DNA from: Dactylonectria macrodidyma
Lineage: Eukaryota; Ascomycota; Sordariomycetes; Hypocreales; Nectriaceae
Direction: 5' to 3'
DNA: 64,000 nucleotides
Assembly (NCBI GenBank): GCA_020744425.1
Contig: JAGMUV010000004.1
Span: 3,906,001 to 3,970,000, forward strand
Below are positions 1 through 13,929 of the stretch, piece by piece. Every line of letters starts with the position of its first letter. Positions within the stretch are counted from its first letter, which is position 1. Below the pieces are notes generated by a model. That model was not told where the DNA came from. It made no database searches and worked only from the letters and a program-made list of their open reading frames with translations. Position numbers and translations under genes: made by a program.

Positions 1-2211
1 TCTCATAGAGATTCTCCCTAGGCGCTGTACGTGTCCAAACAAATGACAAGACAGGACGCTTCCCCCAGCTGAAGCAGTCGTCACACGCACCCAGGCCCGG
101 GCCACATGGGCTAGAAAGCCCAGATTCAAGGCCCAACCCAGCCCCGTCTCCGTCTGATAGGGCCCTGGCTGCACCACATGTCGCGCCCTCAGTGATCGGA
201 ATCATCGCCCAGCCGGTCCGCGATGGGGCCCACGGGGCGACTGGATTCAGCCATTGCAGCTGCAGCCGCGGACAGCCTGTAAGGGACTCTGGGGCTGGCC
301 AGACCCCGGTCGACCTGGGTCCCGAACAAGCTGGGTGTCTGCATGGCTGGCCAAGGACAGGCCTCCCAAACCGACGCCCCGCCACTTGCTCACTTTGCTC
401 TGGGACTGTCCAGAGAGAGTCCAGAGTCCAAGACGGCGCTATCACTGCACAGGCGCCTGATGGACGCCGACCCGCCCAATCGGCAGTGACTCCATTACCA
501 GGGAAGGAGGGGGATTTTGGGCTTTTGGAGGGGGAAGGGGGAACTTTGGGTGCTCACAGAGTGTGTGGGTGATGGGTGATGGGTGATGGGTGAGAAAAAT
601 GGGAGGATGGCACGACCTGGGAGGCAAGGAAGGCAGCCAGCCAAACATGGTGTGAGACGATTTTGACGCCGCATCTGCCCAGAGAGAGGCACACAGACTC
701 GTTTCGACGGAGGACGCGGGTTCTATTTTCTCCTTTGCTTCGTTGCGCACCTACATCGGGGACAATCTGCATGGGACTGCAGAAACCAGGAATTTGTCCG
801 AGAGAGCAGTGTCGCACAACGACGTAGACAAACACTAGATCCAGTCCGACGTGATGATGTCGCTCAGAGAGACCCAGCCAAACGGCCTGGACCGTCTGCA
901 GGTCTCATGTACAGTTGTCATCATCGTGCATCCTCTTCTCCCTTCTCCCCCGCCTCTGTCCCAAGCTTTGGCTCTGCATCGGTAGCATTTTCAGGGCGGA
1001 CGGCCATTGATTGCATCTGCACCCTGCAATTGCATTCGTACCTGACTGACCCAAACTTGAGTTCTCGTTTCCTTGGCTGAGAAACGCGCGCACTTGGGGC
1101 CAGCGAGACGCCGTAATGGACGGGCGAGGGAGGATGCAGAGTACCCAACTCATCACCGCCCAATGTGATTGAGAATGCCAATCCTTCGTAGTCCTATTCG
1201 TATGTTCGTCCTCTCGCAAACGTACCCCCCTCCTTTCTTCCACCCATTTTGAGGCCCATCGTGATTTCGCTCTGGCTCACTTCATCTCCGTCTTACTCTC
1301 ACTCCGACACGCAGAGACACACCCCCGAGGATCTCCCCTGGACCGCCCTCTGCCACTCCCTTTTTTTTTCCCTCTCGTTGCCGTCTTCACCGACTGATTC
1401 CCGCTCGGTTACGTGACGCCGACACCGCCAGATACAAAGTACATGCACGGGTTCTCGCAGCGAAGAAACTGGAGCTAGTGCCTTACCCACCTGTTGTAGG
1501 GCGATTTGGCATCGTGGCTGCTTTCAGTGGGTCGCCGCCAACCACCCCAGCGCCAAAAGCCCATGGGCCAGCGCCAGCAAAGCCCATCCCATCGCTAGGA
1601 CCTGGGAGGACCCTCCCCTTCCCTTCCCCTCGCCGATTCCCTGGGAGGCCTGTAACGCGGGACGCCTCCGACCCTTTCCAGGTGACCTTCTGGGTGGCCT
1701 CCAGCGGCGGTTGGCACTAAAAAAACCCTTACACGGCTTGTTCTAGGGACCGATTAGCCACCAAAAGCACTCACCACTGGGTCCTTCCGTCTTTCTTCAC
1801 CGGTACACACATAAACCTGGGCTTGTCTCTCCCTACTCCACCCGCCAGTATCCTCTTTCTCCTCCACTTCCTCCACCTCTCCACCAACCTCATCCCATCA
1901 TCCCACGGTGGGCGTGGGCTTCAAAGGCATTTTCCCTTCCGCGAAGGGCCCAACTCAACGGGCTGCCTGCCTTGCCTTGCCTTTACCGCGTCCGCGCTTT
2001 ACATACAACACACCCCCAGTTCCTACACTTTTATTTTATACTTGCGAGAGAGCTGGTCTCTGAGAGAAACAGAAACTTGCCTTTATCTTACATTGCACTG
2101 TCTCCAGGCGGGATATAATCTCGTCGCCGCTTCACCGCTGCTACCACCAGATAGAGCTGCCGCAACCACATACAGAGGGCTTGAGAGCTCCCTCCACCAA
2201 CATCGCCCAAC
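1..2211. other. gene-free 5' flank and promoter region
   Basis: No open frame here looks like a conserved protein. The last 500 bases are rich in C/T tracts, typical of fungal promoters and 5' leaders, and lead into the gene starting at 2212. A short tandem repeat lies near 567-594. Confidence 0.6.
567..594. repeat. short tandem repeat, 7-bp unit GGGTGAT x4
   Basis: Four consecutive copies of a GGGTGAT-like heptamer are visible, the last ending in GAG. It is a microsatellite in intergenic DNA and no function is claimed. Confidence 0.8.
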
Positions 2212-3842
2212 ATGGCTCTCGAGCAGACAATCACCATCGTCAACAACTCTGGCAAGATCATCAAGACTGTATGTCCCTCTCGTCTCACCCCTCCTCCCGC
2301 TACTCGCTAACGCTCTTCCAGGGCAAACAGCTCTTCTCCATCTTCAAGGAGGCCCAGGGCAACTACAAGGAAAAGAAGTCGCAAATTAGGTCCGAGAAGC
2401 TCCAGCGTTCTCAGACATTCCAAGCCGACAAGCCACAACCCCGCGCCATCCCCGAGCAGCCACGATACTACCAAGATGACGAGCAATACTACTACGACCA
2501 GCACGCCCGCAGACGCTCCTACGATGCCGGCAGCGAGCGCGGTTCCGAGCGCAGCCATCGATCGCGCAGCGTCGCTTCCCGTCGTCACCGCGACCCTAGA
2601 GACACGCGCGACTGGGACACTCGCAGCCGCCTGACTGAGGGCAACCTCAAGACCCTCAGCGAAGTCTCCAGCGTCACCCCCAGCAGAGCCCCCGTGCCCC
2701 GCGCTTACATGAGCCCCTACGCCGAGACCATGGCCGTCTCCAAGAGGGACCTCAACCACGTCGAAATGCGAACAGCCATGCCCGCTTCTCGCGACATGGT
2801 TCCTCGAACACGATCCGCCACAGAGCTGTCCATCAGCAAACCTCGCAAGGAGATCGACATGAACCTTGCCTACGGCAATGTCCCCCCGGACCTGGAGTTC
2901 CGAACCGACCTGGACCCCCACAGCCAAGACGAGAGAGAGGCGACGAGTCTCATCCACCGAGTTGAAGGCCTCCTCGACGAGGCCAAGTGTGTTCATCACT
3001 CCGCCACGGCCACCATGACCCACCTCCAAAAGGATCCCGACGCAGCTGCCGCCGTTGCTTTGTCTCTCGCAGAGCTATCTAGCTTGGTCAAGAAGACATC
3101 TCCGGCCTTCCTCACCCTTATGAAGAGCGCTTCGCCTGCCGTCTTCTCACTGTTAGCGTCGCCCCATTTCCTCATCGGCTCCAGTATTGCTGTTGGCCTC
3201 ACTGTGGTCTGCTTCGGAGGATGGAAGATTGTGCAGAGGGTTAAGGAGCAACAGGCAGCTCGTGAAGCTTTGGCCTTTGAGGGCGTTCCCATGAACCGCC
3301 CCGCCCCGTTGAGAACCCAGAGCGAGTACAGTGCCGGTGTCGACGAGGCCCTTATCATTGATGACGATCTAAGCTCCATTGATACGTGGAGAAGAGGCAT
3401 TGTGCCATATGGCGAAGTTGACAGCGCCGATTTCGAGTTGATTACGCCAACGGCCGATCGTGTCACCAAAGAATTGTACAAGGACGACTTTGATGTCAGG
3501 TCTCGCCGGAGCACCCGAACCAGCAAGACTAGCAAGACTAGCAAGACTCACGAGAGTCACCGCAGCCATCGCAGCCACAGGAGTAGCCGCGATGACGACT
3601 CGGACAGGAGAAGCCGGCGCACTGAAAGTATCGCCGGCAGTGAGCGCAGTGATCGCAGCGATCGCACTCACCGATCTAGCAAGAGAAGGGAAAGGGTGGA
3701 GATGAAATCCATCGAGGACGGACGAAGCCGTCGCGATGATCAGTCAGAGGTGTCGATTCGACCCAAGGCCCACCGACAGAGCAGTAACATGCTCAAGGCC
3801 TTGTTCAAGAACAAGAAGGAGAGAGAGATGGTTCTCGCCTAG
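2212..3842 (+). CDS. conserved fungal single-pass membrane protein, Arg/Ser-rich tail
   Basis: Two exons, 2212..2268 and 2322..3842, give about 525 residues; the 53-nt intron has GTATGT and CCAG ends. The start was chosen because the first exon (MALEQTITIVNNSGKI...) joins in phase 0 to GKQLFSIFKEAQ and is followed by an uninterrupted frame. The N-terminal third is basic and low-complexity. A hydrophobic segment around residues 302-322 (FLIGSSIAVGLTVVCFGGWK) looks like one membrane span. The tail has SKT and SHR/DRS repeats and ends in a basic Lys-rich patch. The sequence looks like a fungus-wide conserved protein without a known domain, and I do not recognise its function. The charged Ser/Arg repeats suggest a phosphorylated cytosolic tail, but that is inference. 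Confidence 0.8.
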
Positions 3843-6800
3843 AGCAATCTGGGTCATCATTTATTCGGTGTTTTTTGCTTGGGTTTAATTTTGGGATGAG
3901 TGAGTCCCGTTCATAAAAGACCATTGCTTGGGTCTAGACGGCAGAGCAGATGAAGGGCATATTTTCATGGTTGGAGTCTACCACAGCGCTTGGGTTATCG
4001 CGTTTGCACAAGGGATTTTGACACCCCGTTGGATTTATTTATATACCGTCAGGATCATGGATGACATTACGGGATCATTTCTTTTCTTTCTTTTGGATGG
4101 GTTGATGGATGGATGTATGGATGAAGTGGTGATATCACACTCTCTCTCAATGTACCAATGTACACAATGAATCAACTACCCTGGAAATACACTGTATGCG
4201 TGTTTCCGAGATTTCAGTCTCACTTTTTGTTTTCTTCCGACATGTGAAGTCCCGTTAGTCAGTCTCATGCCTGGTGCTAACGTGTCGTGAGCCGTGTTGT
4301 ACACGGGATGTGTTGGCCAAACTTGCCGTTAGTCGTTCCGACGTTTTCACCTCGTACATTTGAGACACGCACAGTCCTCGTAGCAAGCTTTTCAACCTCG
4401 TATCGGAGAGTCCGAAGGTATCTTCTCGCCGTTGTACACGGCATGCGCTGGCCAATATCTCTAGTCTTGCCGATCTGACCGGAAGTTACTATTCATGTGA
4501 CTCGTCGGTGAGACGCGTAGGGGGGCGTACGAAGCGGCTACCTACGATTACAAAACGTTGAAGCGTCATGACATGCCAGAAAATCCTGTTAATGGCCCGT
4601 CTTGGCGCTAGTTTATTGATTCGGTGAGGAGGTGGTGAGACTTGTGCGCCGTGGGGCTGTTGTCTTGTTGGTGAAGCTGGGAATTGACCCCACTCGCTGA
4701 GGGGTTGGTGTTGTTGTACAAGGTTATTACCCGCGGAGCTAAGACGGTGAGAGGTGTATCCGAGACAGTTTGATGACGGAATGACTTCTCTTCTGGATTC
4801 TGGTGTGTTGGAGCTGCGGCTGAGATGACCCTGCTGCTTCATCAATTTCCGGTTCTTGTCAGTACCTAGAGGAGTGATCTGGCTCAACTATAAGACGCCG
4901 TCCTGTCCCTTCCAGCTCCATCTCATTCTCTCCTCCTTAAACACATTTATATATATCGAAGTATATACCGCGCTGGCGGCCGGCAGTGTTGGGTCCCGGT
5001 TCAATCCCGTAGGCCTTGTGCGAAAGGCAGCAGTTCGGGGATGTAGCTGACGATGCACGCGCGGTGTCGGGACGATCGAGTAAGTTCCAGCCATGACTCT
5101 CATCACCCTTCTCTCCGGGTTCTGACGTACGAAATGTAGTTCACATCAATGTCGCCCTTCTGCTACACTTGCCAGAATTGAGATAGCGCTGATGAACTTG
5201 AGGAGTCGTGCTTGTGTAAGTAACCGTTCCTTGTCGTCCCACACCTATCTGGCGTTTCATCTCCTTCGTGGAGTCCTCGCTCGACGGGTATTGGGACTCT
5301 CAACGAAACACCTTTTCTGACATTTCCCTAGCCGTTGTCCCAAACAACGATCTCTTCGCCGGTCTGCCGTGTGCAAGTCACTGCGCGATCACGCGATCTA
5401 ATCCTCGTGCACGTGTCTAAAGACGAAGACGTCACACGGTATCTGGCTTGTCTGGTGGTCGCCAAAACATCGAGCTCCCAACATAGAAGTTGACGCCAAT
5501 GACCCAACCACACGAGTCAAGGCGAATGTCACCTTCCCCAAGCTTATTTCGGTCATCCGAACCTGTGGCGAGGGCGCGAGGCGGGTGGCGCTCTTGAACA
5601 ACTAGCATTCGCGTATACCACAGAGCATGTAGCTCAGGCAGTGTTCGGAGCGCATCGGCCGCGTCCACGCTCGGCTCGACTGCCGTATCATGATGAGACA
5701 TCTCTACGCTACCTCGTACGGCATGAGCGAGTTATCTCGGGCCCAGACGCTCCAACGTCCCTCGTTTGAGATTAGGACTTGGGGTTCACATTGATGGCTC
5801 CTTCGGTCCTCCGTTGGAAACACAGAAACTTTGGCCTCGCCACTCGCCAGGGCTGCAGGCGGAGAAGAGACAACGACTATCCTGCCCATCTCGCTGTCTC
5901 TGCGGACTCCAAGCTGCTGATCACGATGGCATCAATCGCTATCTTACCCTAGGACGCTGAGAAGACGAAACGACCCAACTGCACTGGTGTCGCCTATAAT
6001 GACCGACTTCACCATTTTCAACGGTGGTGACATTGGAAAAACAGGAGGCTTGCGGATCTGGTCTGCAACCTACTAGGGGCGGGTGTCTCTCCTCGCCAAA
6101 TCACACCAAAACCCATCCGTCAAGCACCATCATCTACCATCGCCGGGCTTGGTGTGGCCGGGCATCTCTCTCTCCATACGTACGAAAACCGTGGCTGGCT
6201 GCAGCAAATTGCGAGACAAGGAGTAGCAGACACTCTCCAGCTGCTCATCATCGTGGGTGGAATCCCTCTATACTATATCTACAGCAGAGTCCCTCGGAAT
6301 GCCATGACCAGGGGACCCCTATGGCTCTGAAGAGTCGGGCGGCGCGTCCCGTGTTTCGAGGAAGGGAACTCCGCAATTCACGTCGCCTCACAGGCTCTCG
6401 GCTATTCATCGTCATGGACCTCAGTGCGTGTTGGTGGGAGCGGTCCCGACGGAACGGCTTCACGAAGACGGAAACCAGAGAATATACGAGGACAACCGAA
6501 CTTTCTGGGAGTCTAGGAAGCGGCCCCATCCTACTCCAGGCCTTCTATACCAGCCCCTTCTACTCTGGCACTTTGAGTCACAGGCGGATTATTCGGGCGG
6601 AGCGATCTGGGGATGTCATCCTGTAGCAACCCGATCGAATCTTCGCTCCGGTCTTGCCCACTTATATATAACGGAGTGAAGGGTTTTGGGCCCGAGCTGC
6701 GGAACTGCCTGCAACTGTCTGGCAGCTGTATACTCGATCCACTCACCGCTGACCTTGCACTATTGCCATCACGCGTTCCTTCGAGCAGCAACGCCAACCT

Positions 6801-9800
6801 GCGTTTACCCTACTCGCCTTGCAGATTGCTTCCTGTTGTGAAACGGCAAAGCGACACATCGGTGCTGCCTCTGGCGCGCAACCACAAGTCGGAAGATCTG
6901 TTGATGGGATATCCCCCGAAATGACCTCTCTATCTCCTCCACAGAGCTGCTAGTACCGTACCCACGTTTCCCAACTCCGCCTATATTCGACTAAGCACCC
7001 TTCTAGTACTCGACGAGAGTGTTACGCAAGCCAACTTCGACGCAGCATTGGGTTTCACCCTGCTGCCTTGGACAGTGTCGGGCCTGAGGCCAGAATCATC
7101 GACACCATCCTCGTCCACTTTACCTGCGACCATCGAGCCAGCTTCAACTGGACCCGGCAGAGCCCCATGGCAAAACATGTGCCTCGTCAAACCGCCCTGT
7201 GTACAATGACACGCTCCTGACTATAAATATATATATATATGTAAGTTTGCATTTTCCATTTCCCTGTCTCCCCCATCAAATGCTGCAAATCCAGGCCATG
7301 ACTCGCTGGCCCAATGTTGAGTTGTTAGACTGGGATCTTAGCCCAGGCAGCAAAACTTGCGTTGAACAGCACATTCCCCATCATGACGAGGTGAAATTTC
7401 CATTACTAACCTTGGCCAAGACTGGAAGCTTACTCGGCGAGTCTGGATTCGTCTCCACCACCGAAGACTCTCTGAACATTATCTGCCGCATCTATCGCGT
7501 CTATCGCAAGTCCCTCCAGTCGATGCCCGCAGCTAAACAGCAGTTTGGACGATTGATGGGCAGCTCATCGCACCTTCGGGACCGCGTCGAATCAACACCC
7601 CACCGCGGCGATACATCCCTCAAAACGATTCTCTGGCCGGAGGCAGAAGCGCCTTTCACTATCAACATGGTTCACTACATACCATCCTTGCCCTAGACGC
7701 GCGGGAATGCGACGTGCAAAGAAACTGACTTTGTATCTGTCGCCTCTGCAGATGTTGCGATGCCGAATCATCGGGGTGTGCTAAGAAAAAGACGAATACT
7801 CTCGGTAAGCTGCCACTCTGTCGCGCAGACAAGAAAGTGGCACTGGCAGATGCGTGCTGTCATCTCCCTTGTGGTGGTATCGCTCCAACTCATTCTACAT
7901 TCAACCTGTAAGAAGTACGAGGTCGACGGGAAATGACAGAACAGGATATGGTCTCCTTTGATGTTGTTCCCCAACAGATATGCCGCCTACCTTCATGCCA
8001 CTTCATGTCGCTACGACGACGATCACGCCCAATGGGACCCCATCGCTCGTTCGACCAGAACGATCAGAACCCAGGAAGCGGCGAAGAGCCAAGCGCGCCG
8101 ACAACATGAACCAAGTACAAGAGGTCTCCGCAATGGCTCTATAGTTGGGAGAGTTGAAGACTCGCACATGCTCAGGGACTCGCAATGGAGCAGGCACGTA
8201 TCATATTTGTCCCTGGCGGTGATTGTGATCTCGAAGACGGTCTCGACAACTCGTCGCGCTGCCTAGATTCAGATCCCGCCGCATGGGATTGATGAACGCT
8301 TCTCCAATGGCATTCAGACACCATAATGGCCACGAATTTTACGGAGACGTCAAACACTTTGTGATTTGACTTTGGCCCGGCGTTAGGCGGAGGCCTCTGC
8401 CACTTATGGAGCACATCTGCTGCGCGCGATCTCGTCGACAATGCTCAACACTTTCCGCACATTGCTCGACGGACTTATATTGGCTTGCGGATCAACATCT
8501 GATCTGCCTTCGGATCAGGGGCTGCTCGAAACTCTGACATCAACTTCCCTGGACTGCATCGTCATGCTCGCCATGACCACGGAACAGGGAGTTACTCCAT
8601 GATTGTCACTTGCATCATCTATGAGACCGAGGAGACCGCCCGGGTGGAAACTTATTTGCTTGGGTCACTGCCTCAACCACGACGGTGCGGTCGAAGACGC
8701 ACATTCTCCAAGCCTTTGAAGTATCTTCTTCAGAAGAAATCCATCAGCACCGTTATGCCAAACTCCAGGTCACACCCGGGCTGATGATATATACACTCGG
8801 CCATGCTCAATTCCTTTCCCACTGTCGATTGGGTCTAACTCCTTCAACGCCTCCTTATAAACAACGGGGCCTTTGAACAATCCTCACTCGGGACACATAT
8901 GGTGCTGTCCACAAATAGTGGCTACGACCAAAGACGTGGAAGCGACATAAGCTTCCCGAACCTTCTGTGCTTGACCTTCCGGAAACACGACCCAAACACA
9001 CCGAAACGGAAAATGACACCTGATTCCTCTTCGATACAATGGCCCGCTAGTTCGACGCATTGACTTGAAAACGTTCCGTCGCTCGTCTGCCGATGGCATG
9101 GTTGCGTGTGGGGAGTCAAGTCTCGCGCTTTCAACGATGAAGACATCTCTTAACTCACAACCCATGGCCTGTCCAGACCAGATCCAGCATAAATCAGTGG
9201 TGGACTCTTGGGATCCCGTGGACTTTCCAGGGAACCAATTTATAGCCACTGCAAAAGACAACGTCGTTGCCAATCCACCCCACGAGTTTGATGCTCACGG
9301 AGCCGGACGTAGCAGGAGACGTGGACAGAATTTGGTACCTGCAAGCCAATTTACATCCACATCGCAGCCCAAATTACTTCGACTTAGTTCTGGTGATACT
9401 ATGGATGAGATTCCTAATATCAACTTCCCTGGAGGCCGTGACTTTTGCGTCAGAAGCCTCGCTTGCACGCTTCGCCTGGAAAGCTTCAGCCCCCACGCAT
9501 CATGATTAGTACAGGCCGAATCGACCCACAACCCGGAGTACAAGGTCATTGTACTCACAGTTATAAGTCTCATGGATTCAGTCGGGCTAAACTTGTTGAC
9601 TCAAACACAAGCCAAGACACGACAATCCCGTCTGGGCCAAGGCACCGTTCCTATATGGACTAGCTGGGGCGAGATGTGTGACAGTGAAGGAAGACGATAG
9701 AGACTAATTCAAAGAGGAAGTGAGTTTCGAAGCCACCGTTTCGCTCTCAAGAAATGCTATCACTCAGTTATACTTTGCGCACCCGCTCACGTCCGAGGAC

Positions 9801-12800
9801 TTTGTGATCAAGAACGGCAAGCGCAGGCGCACATATGGATACAGAATCCTCTCTCAAGGACAATGCAGTGTCAAGTTGAGAACTGCCCTTATTACCAACA
9901 TGGTCTAAGAATCTGGTCTCGGAGCACAGCCGGATCATGGTCGGCCCAGGCCTTCCACCCTCCCCAGTTGCTCTGGATAATCCCACCCACCAAGAACCGA
10001 GATCGGTTAAATGCTCGGGGATATACGGCTGCGACCGTGCCTATGCCTTGATCAAGGTTGTCTGTTGCCCGATACTTCATATCCGTCGACTACATTCTCG
10101 TTGCCTGGACGCACAACAATGCAAAATTTACGTTCTTTGAAGAAGCTGGGGCGATGACAACTTACTCCGGATCCGTTGGTGGAGGCATTCCTGGCTTCCA
10201 AGGACCGACTCGGGTATGAAGCAACGGATAGTATTCGAGCTGACAGCAAAAGGCTTGGTCATCTTCACAAACACCATTTCCTGCTTGAACTGGGACATGC
10301 GAATAAAGATTTCGCCATCGCGAATACAGTACCGCCGGCTCAGGGAGCCTAATTATCGGCTTCGGGAGTAGACGCTTCTCCTTCACTGCCGCGACCAGAT
10401 TGCCCCCATTCAGTCATGGCTGTCATCGAAACATGTCTCCTGGCGGCTAACGAGACTAGCTGAAATCTAGCAATCTGTCTTCATCCGCCGAAAGCCATGG
10501 CTGATAACTCTCACGAATGAGGTATTAAACATGTCTACGACACTGCGAATGTTCTAGTCGCTGCGGCACAGTTTCCGCCCGTCAGTTGTCCTCGACCAGC
10601 TTGGGGGTAGTGTCCGACAACGACAACCGGCGTCTTGAGAGATGTCTCCAAACGACCTACATGGCTCCTACCGTGTAATCAGGTAGAAAGTCTATAGCGA
10701 CACAAGACAGCCAAACACAGAACCGCCATCACGACAAGCATCAGAACCGGCGTTACAGACCGAGAGAGAGTGTGCATCGACAGAGAATGCAGACGCGCAC
10801 CTCCAAGCGAATATCGAAGCACCACTCCTGCAGCAGTCCAGGAGCCCACCAAATCTCCTTATCACGGGAGAGCGTGGACCGGAAGATTTCGACATCTAAG
10901 AGCGATGTGATGTTCCCAGAGCTCCATACCTCTCCCAAATGACATGTACGGACCCCCATGAACCGGGATGGCTTCACCTCAGCTCAGGTGGCTCAACTCT
11001 GAAACTTTCGACTTGACAAATCCCCTCTCGATAAGGGAACTCAAAGCTGTTTCTTGAACTTTCCTGAATTTGTACAGGGTATACAACTTGGGGATTCAGT
11101 AGTCCAAACCAGTGTCGCGAGCGTACAGAAAAACCCTTGAAAGAGCTGAAGCCATCTTAACAAAGGAAACATGGAGAGAATGCATCGCAAAACAGCCATT
11201 CGACACTAGCCAGAATTGTCACCTTAGAGCGGCTGTTGAACTGACAAATCTGCAACGAACACCACAGATATTTGCATTCGTTGCCTCCGACCGGGACTCA
11301 GCGGGCGCAGGTGCAGCTAGGACCCAATGTGCTGCCTATGCAAAACGAGTGACCACAGCCGATGCATGCCCCGACATCCCATGAAAGAATGCCTGGGAAA
11401 CTGTCCTCATGCGAGCGAGTGGCCAAGAGGTCAGTTGCCAAAACAAAGGCTAATTCGGCTAGGGTTAGCGTGTGTATCACGTCACCTCTACACACCGCGA
11501 GATCCAATGGTTTCCCCTTTCTTCGATGGTCTTCTCACAAAAGACCTCTGTTCTTATGCTCAGGAATGAAGTTGGCATTCGAGACACAATCTACGCGAGG
11601 CCACCAAAACTACGCCACAGTGCAAGCCGTAGCACCTTTCGGAGTGCTCGATGAACACAGAACAAACCTACAAGAGAGTTTTCAGGTAAGCGCACCCCTC
11701 TATGTCACCATATCCATAGAAAAGCACTAATATGGCCTACAGGAAGGAGATTCGATAATGGTGGTTGACGGTGGAGGATTGACACTAGTAGGCCGAATAA
11801 TCATCTCTGTCCTGTCTTGACGCTGACGCAATACCTACCACCTATTTAGGACAGTGCAATGCACAAGCTCAAATTACATCAGGAGTGGCTGTCTCGCTCG
11901 GCTTCAGGGCCTGGGTTCTGACAACGCAGCTTCTCAACTTCGAGTCTATCTCATGGTGAGATAGGGGGCTGGAGACGGCACAGACTGGATGGCGTGTGAG
12001 CTGGCGTACGTTGTGCCACCTCGCCAACGCTTCAACAACTGATGCCCCGCCGAATCTACCACTCGACCCCATTTCCTTTTATATATTATGCTATATCGTC
12101 CCGCCATGGCGTCGTGAACTCCGACAGCCTGTGATTTGAAGGACAACACGGAGAACAGCGTCAATGAGCTCTGTGAACTCCGGGCCATCGTGAGCGAGAT
12201 AGGACATTCACTTCATTTGCCTCAATGTGACCGGCGCAGCTTCTTTCTAGTGGGCTCTCGCCCGGGCTATATTTACCCGTGAAGGATGGCTGGACCGCTG
12301 GCTCTTATCCTCGCTTACGTCGGCTCAGTCGTTCGCTGGCGTGTTGTGTTGACAGCACACCATCCTGCCAATTGCGTCTTTGGGGCAAGCTGAACAGTCT
12401 CGCCCTACCAGCTGTTTGTTGCCCTCGCCACGAACCCCCATGATGGGGGACAGTGTTCCGGGGTTTCGTGCGACACTGCGACTGGGAAATCGAGATGCCA
12501 GCCAACTTCCCCACGAAGAGTGGTTTTGCGTGGACAGGCTTCCCCTTCGCAGCAACTGGAGCGAGATGGTGGATTCTCGGTCGACAGTCATGGCCCACTC
12601 GGACCATTGGGGGACTAGTATTCTATCATAACCTTACTCGCGCGTCGGAGATCAAGCCAGCAGTATGCCGTGTGCGTCGTGGACGGTTGAGGTGGAGCGC
12701 GAGCTCAGCCGGTTCTCTTGTTGGTAATTCAGTGTTTTCGCATATGGCGCATCTATCGCAGTTGTGCACAACTAAGACCATTTTTGGTCAGTTCCTGAGA

Positions 12801-13832
12801 TGCCATACAAGATGAACAGAGTCGAAAGAGGCGATCGATAAGGTGGCACACAGTGCATCCTCGGACAATCCCTTCGGAGGCGGATGCTCGGGGATACTGA
12901 AGACTGGGAGATGTGTGTCGGTGGTGGGACGAACGCCACTGCCGGGACAGATGAGGATTGATTAAACAAGGTCACGGGAATGAGCGTGTGGTGAAAGAAT
13001 TTTAAACAATATTGGTGGAGGAGGATTGGACGGTCAATGAAGACCGAGCAAGAGGATGTGGCATACTAAGTCGGTGTGGACAATGGCGGATTCAATATTG
13101 AACAATGATACCCAAAAATGCAAAAGAATGATAAAAACCCAATCACCTTTTCGTTTGTATTAAATGGCACCAACGCCGTAATAATGTATCCCCAAACCCC
13201 ATCCTTCAATTAAGTCCTTTTCCGTCAGTGTCATGAAAACCCTCGACATTTCCCGTACCCCCGAAATTATCGGCAAAAACCTCCGCCCGGGCCGGAGGTG
13301 TTCTCGTGCCATTGCCCCATGTTCCCGGCCGATCCCATGCGGTGAAAAGTCGCAAGTAAGGGGGTCGTTTTTGACCAGGGGAATAAACGTCGGTGAGCCG
13401 GGTGGTGGCAGGAAGCAGCCGGGCACGGCAATGAACTATCTATGGCGTCTTCACCACCCCTGTGCTAGAGGACAAGAGAGAGTTGCTTTTTGGTAGGAGT
13501 TGTTATTTTATGACTGTAGTGGTCCCCGTCCTCCTACCCAATTCAGTTCATCTTGAAATTGTGACTTGGAAATACACAAAACACATCGCCAATGCTCATC
13601 TGACCTCGTTGATCGCGGCAATCGGTGTCACAAAAAGTGGCAGTCGGGCAACACGAGAGAACGAAACGTGGGCGTGGCGTCCACGTACGAAAAAAAAAAG
13701 CACATGCAGGCCTTCGGCGTTGTTTCTTGCACCCCCGATCATCCTTTCTCCTCTTATTTATTATTCTCTTGTTTCGTTTTTTTCCCAGTTGATTGATACA
13801 TCCCTCTCTTCTTCCTGTCGTTCTATCCAAAC
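3843..13832. other. ~10 kb stretch without a supportable gene
   Basis: Stops are frequent in all six frames and the longest open frame is about 200 codons (6024-6626), with composition unlike the neighbouring genes. I found no domain, no convincing exon chain and no terminal repeats. Short open segments near 7.3-7.7, 8.0-8.4, 9.0-9.5, 10.1-10.4 and 12.4-12.8 kb could be remnants of decayed genes, but I cannot assign any family. Confidence 0.5.
4296..4454. repeat. diverged 24-bp direct repeat pair
   Basis: Positions 4296-4319 and 4431-4454 both read GTTGTACACGG..., differ at three bases and end in TGGCCA. They look like a small local duplication inside the gene-free stretch. Confidence 0.6.
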
Positions 13833-13929
13833 ATGATAGCCGACGCCGGCGACCCGATGGGATGTCGCGGGTGCGCCAAGATCCGTGAGAGCGAGACTGG
13901 ACAGCCGCTGAACGGCGTCAAAGCAAATG
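13833..13929 (+). other. candidate upstream coding exon of the Dug2-type gene
   Basis: An ATG at 13833 in good fungal context (CCAAACATG) opens 97 nt ending at a GTGAGA donor. A strong acceptor with a GCTAAC branch site lies at 14928 (CTATCCAG). Splicing 13929 to 14929 joins in frame to the ATG at 14952 and would add 40 residues to the WD40-M20 protein. The 999-nt intron is long for this genome, so this may instead be a 5'-UTR exon. Confidence 0.4.

Noticed and set aside
1823..2389. 188-codon open frame overlapping the start of the first gene
   Set aside because: It is in another frame, covers the promoter and leader of the gene at 2212 and has low-complexity Leu/Ser/Pro content.
2307..3029. 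240-codon minus-strand frame opposite the first gene
   Set aside because: It is antisense to a well-supported coding region with the codon pattern of a shadow frame.
4970..5050. tRNA-like B box (GGTTCAATCCC) on the plus strand
   Set aside because: The T-stem forms only three pairs and no convincing A box or acceptor stem is present.
6024..6626. 200-codon frame in the gene-free stretch
   Set aside because: No domain, no leader or splice support, and composition unlike real genes nearby.
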